Positions 60,140 to 64,000 of a DNA stretch of 64,000 bases are shown piece after piece (position 1 is the stretch's first letter; each line of letters begins with the position of its first letter). The notes beneath the pieces are model-generated. The model did no database searches. It saw nothing but the letters and a program-made list of their open reading frames with translations, and was not told the DNA's origin. The position numbers and the translations under genes are program-made. The stretch lies in NCBI RefSeq assembly GCF_047948215.1, contig NC_134455.1, positions 309,398,147 through 309,462,146 on the forward strand, in the 5' to 3' direction. Source of the DNA: Lycorma delicatula (Eukaryota; Arthropoda; Insecta; Hemiptera; Fulgoridae).

Positions 60140-60660
60140 GCTTAAGCAACGAAATACAAAACGCCGGTTTAAATGAATAGAACTTGTTGAAAAATGATAA
60201 ACGGAAGCATTGTAATGAATGTTAAACGATAAGCCGAAGGACTGGAGTGTTAATTCACTAAATGTAGTGGGATTCATTAAGAGAGCGGGCTGAGCCATGA
60301 GAAGTGGCCTGTGTAATGCTCTCTGTTTCTCAGCCTGTGTGTACTTTAATTCCCCTTGTTCTATTCCATGGAAATCTTTTGGCCTTTAACAAAAGGTATT
60401 ATTCTCCCTGCCTTCGCTACTAATCCCCCTTCTCTCTATGTATTTTCTGGATCATGGTGCGGATCAGAGCTCCAAGTACTTACTCCCAGCCACCCTTTTT
60501 AAACTTTACCCAAAGCACTTTAGCCCAGTGTTAAACCTGAATGCTCGTTCGGTATTTGTGCAGTTGTATTCTCTTCCTTCGTGCGATACGTCGTCGCGGT
60601 ATGTAGGTATGATAACTAGCTTGTTTGTATAACTCTAAATTTGCAGATATCGCTTTGTAT
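60140..60660. promoter_or_regulatory. GC-richer block with K50 homeodomain site, candidate enhancer
   Basis: Balanced-composition sequence such as gagcgggctgagccatgaga, cttttggcctttaacaaaag and ctactaatcccccttctctc. TAATCC occurs at 60421-60426 and again just outside at 60672-60677. Only short frames, none family-like. Inferred regulatory role only. Confidence 0.3.
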
Positions 60661-61039
60661 ACCTGCGATTTAATCCATTACACACAACGATTTTATGACT
60701 TACGTAAAAACGTTTTATTGAATCTTAAAAATGTTTAATTCTCTTTTTTATCAAATGCTTTAAATATACATAAAATGTCTTGTAAATGTCTCATAAAGTT
60801 GCCTTTGTATTATAACTTTGATGATTTCGTTGGGACTATTGTTTTAAAAATGATCTCGCAAATAAAATAATTAATAAAACTATTGCGAAAGATAAATTCG
60901 CATGATTAATAAAAATGGTATTATACTTGTAATGAAGTAGAAACGGTTTTAAGTTTCACGTTCATGTTATGTATTACTTAAAATAGCATATATTTCAAAA
61001 CTATATATCAATTTAATTTTAAAACTTATTAAAAGGTAG

Positions 61040-61290
61040 CCGGTCAGAGACTGAAGTCTCCTGAGCCAATACTGTGTTCGTTATCCTCATGGTTATGAGA
61101 ATAATACTGGTAAATCAATAAAACCTATAAAGCTCTCTTTTCTTCAACGTTTTCCTCGTTTTTGATTTAGAATCTCTGATAGGGTCCTGCGGTAGACAAA
61201 GCTACAACTCGAGTCCAGGCGTAGCGCCCTCGTTCAGCAGCTAACCGAAAATCACACGCTATACAGCCGTTTCGGAGGACCAAAATACCC
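61040..61290. promoter_or_regulatory. GC-richer block, candidate regulatory element
   Basis: ggtagccggtcagagactga, gggtcctgcggtagacaaag and ccaggcgtagcgccctcgtt stand out from the AT-rich background. There is no ORF of 60 codons and no transposon signature. Confidence 0.25.
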
Positions 61291-61299
61291 TCATTTATT

Positions 61300-63040
61300 T
61301 AGCAGACTTTAAATAATAAGAAAGGTTGCTCCTCTTTCTTGAAGACATATTATTTTAACCTTTGGAAATCCAATATTAACAATGAAAATAAAAAATTAAA
61401 ACCCATGAAAGTGGGTAACAGAAATATAATGAGGTAAAAGGATTAATTATTTTCTTTAATAAATATCTTTCATATTTCAACCCTCATTAGGAATATCGTT
61501 ACATTTCTAATTGAAGATAATGACCAAGCCTATAAGGTATAAATGTAAAAGCTGTTATTTAAATCTGTAACCAGTAGTTTTTGCGTGATGTGAGCACAGG
61601 GACGTCCCTAGTTATCATTTTATTATATGCATAGATAATTACTGTAATCTATTAATAACGTATATAGATATTTTAACGATTAACATTAAGAAATAAATTA
61701 CACGATATTATATTTTAGGAAATTAATTAACTCTACACTTACACATCTCACAATTGTGATTATTTTTTGTGGAAGCACAAACATCTTATCAACAATGAGC
61801 GTTACTTTAGAATATGTTTACAGATTTAAGAGTTTCTATTAGATTTTAACATTGCGCAATGATAAAAGATCATCGTTCACTTGGAAAGAAGATACTAATT
61901 TTAATATACCAGAATAATCCAAGTACAATTATAAGTAATTACCGTTTTAACATCCATTAGTACAGTTTAAGAAATGTATTATTATTCACATTGCTAAATT
62001 TCTTCTTTTATGTTAGGTTTACTTCAAGAATGACGAAAAGCAATTTTGATATTTACCTCATCTATTTTATGTGCTTTAGAGTGACAACCGTACAAAGACT
62101 TGAAAAGTTAGTGAGAAGCGGCAAAATCAATTTATACTATTCTATCCAAAAATAATACATTAATTGTACAGTTATATAATGATCAATCACACACCCACCC
62201 ACACACACCCATATATATATATATACACATATACACATATGTGTGTTTGTGTAAACAATATTATTTATTGTAAGCTTTCTTTGCTTAGAGGGTGAAGCAT
62301 TACGACTAACATTAAATTATAAAATATTATTATGAGAATTAACAATTAAGTTTGACTGGAAAAAAATTCTACAAATCTTAGAACAATAAAATTTTAATGC
62401 TTTGTATTAATTCATATTGAAGCCGATATGTAATTACAAGATGAAACTATAGTGAAAGGCCGTCTTATATAATTCATAAATATGTTTTCTACGAAAATGT
62501 ATAAGAATCTTTGGCTGATATCCTATGGTGTATCACAAGTAAAACATTGCATAATGATCTAAATAATTCTATCAGTAAAAGAAAAAAGTTTCCTTAAGAA
62601 ATAAAACATACCTCCAGAATTTAGAAAAGTATTTAAATCCATTAACAATCAACTTCCTAGAAAACAACTAAGACATTCTCACATAAGAATGCTTCCAATA
62701 AGTCTGTAACTTCATACAGACTATTAGTTGTACACAAACTAATAGTGTTGCTTCGATAAAGAACAAATGTTTATCACGTTACTGTAAAATTAAAATAAAT
62801 AAATATATAAGCATTGTAACTCCAGAATTTTCTTTCTGATAAAAAAAAAATGAAAACCAATCGTATTAAAATTAATAATGTAGAGAAGTATAATGCTAAT
62901 TATAAAGATTAGAATTTTGTAAAAAAATATTAATAACATTCTTTCATCTATAAACTTCTGGTAGATTATGCAAATATTGAAAACAAAACAAACGTATAAT
63001 TATGTAGAAAAAAAGAAGAAATGATAAGAAACGGCTGGAT
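61300..63040. other. AT-rich stretch, nothing recognised
   Basis: A CA/TA/TG dinucleotide run at 62189-62246 is the only repeat seen. Confidence 0.6.
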
Positions 63041-63049
63041 AACTGTATA

Positions 63050-63240
63050 AAGGAGTAAACATTGTCCATTTTTGGTTAGTGCAGTTTATCAGTACTAACC
63101 CCGTTACGAATTTCCCCCACCAACGTAGCGCAAAGTAACCTGACTGAATATGTTTAACATGCGTATCTGCACGGACAACTGCGGCTGGTAGTTTGCCACA
63201 TGCCGTCCGGCGATTCGGTAGGGATTTTAATAAGAGTTAA
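63050..63240. promoter_or_regulatory. GC-richer block, candidate regulatory element
   Basis: Includes ccccgttacgaatttccccc, accaacgtagcgcaaagtaa and cacatgccgtccggcgattc, between AT-rich flanks. No coding frame or repeat similarity was recognised. Confidence 0.25.
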
Positions 63241-63249
63241 ATTAACATC

Positions 63250-64000
63250 ACTAAAAGAAAATTTTCCAATTATTATCGATTAATAATTGGAAACAATAAA
63301 TCTCTTTTTTATATTTATACGTAATAGGAAAGCGTATTATTTATAATAAAAATAAACTTTAAATGTTATGACATGTTCTGCTGTTCAATGAAAGAAATAC
63401 CATTAACTTAATAAAATTTTTGGTACAATGTCATCCGCTCAAAGCGGAGATTACATCTATAATTTCAGTTACTTATATACTTCAACAACCAAATAAACTA
63501 TTAAGAAATAAAGTTTTATTTCTATACATCTATTTTTCTTTAAAAATCAAGGTTTCTTTAAGATAAAAAATTATTTTGATCGGTATTTTAAATAATTCAC
63601 CAAACTCGACGAAATTTCTGTGACAACTTTTTCAATTTGGTCAATCTATATATATATATTTTTTTTTATAAACAACATTAATGTAAAATTATAGAATTTA
63701 TGAACAGATAACTTAAATAGGACTTTCTAAACTATTTTCTTTTGCATAATAGAATCTCATATATTCATTAAAAGGAAAAAAGGCATAATAAACTAAAGAT
63801 AATTAAGTTTTTTTTTAATTTCCTAAGATTTTGTATTGTAGGGGCATGAATCTCAAGCTTGTAGTCAAGCAGCTAATATCCTTTACATCAACTATTCTTC
63901 AAACATTTCTCGTACAAAACGAAAAACTAAATCTGTTCATAATTCACTATCAATCTCAATCATTTTACAAATTACATTAAAAACAATTCTTATTTAACAA
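63250..64000. other. AT-rich end of window
   Basis: Homopolymer-rich sequence with a short TA run near 63647. Nothing else recognised. Confidence 0.6.

Overview
The window looks like AT-rich, intron-rich, repeat-laden insect nuclear DNA. The only host gene I can demonstrate is on the minus strand: an orthologue of defective proventriculus (dve), the CMP/CUTL plus double-homeodomain transcription factor related to SATB. Eight coding exons with consensus splice sites and continuous phase were reassembled by hand: 46979-46782, 46487-46361, 39424-39322, 19113-18883, 15574-15455, 11147-11009, 9118-8880 and 692-1. They give about 616 residues. The CMP domain is at the 5' end, then the CUTL-like region, a K50 homeodomain with an insertion, a Ser/Pro-rich acidic linker, an Asn-rich linker and the start of a second homeodomain that runs off position 1. 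The start codon is not proven. A phase-compatible candidate first coding exon is at 54227-54167, inside a GC-rich block. Repeat content and the Hemiptera-like look of the SINEs suggest a hemipteran or other hemimetabolous insect, but the species cannot be fixed from this sequence.

Layout. 1-9.2 kb: 3' exons of dve, a decayed mariner (about 748-1785), and a young, 5'-truncated RTE-clade LINE (5861-8510) with an uninterrupted 873-codon frame and a perfect 10-bp target-site duplication. 9-19 kb: three more dve exons, tRNA-derived SINE fragments, a second decayed mariner-like element (13937-15269) and an inverted-terminal non-autonomous element (17.7-18.5 kb). 19-39 kb: a 20.2-kb intron holding a 135-bp direct repeat pair, a second copy of the inverted-terminal element, an R1-like LINE fragment (minus), a full-length SINE with target-site duplication, a decayed hAT transposase, a GC-richer block at 31.3-31.6 kb and a third mariner-like element (36.2-37.4 kb). 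39-47 kb: CUTL and CMP exons, a perfect 24-bp palindrome, a 16-bp-stem hairpin and long AT microsatellites.

47-64 kb: DNA upstream of the proven exons. No clear protein gene is visible, but GC-richer blocks stand out from the AT-rich background (48.2-48.8, 53.7-54.3, 57.5-58.3, 60.1-60.7, 61.05-61.3 and 63.05-63.25 kb). I interpret these as candidate conserved regulatory elements or 5' untranslated exons of dve. The same interval has an array of roughly 120-bp tandem repeats (55.8-56.1 kb) and a 296-bp foldback element (56.185-56.48 kb).

I found no convincing new enzymatic or defence system. The most useful leads are the complete exon model of dve, the candidate first exon, the upstream GC-rich blocks with K50 homeodomain sites, the foldback element and the young RTE insertion.
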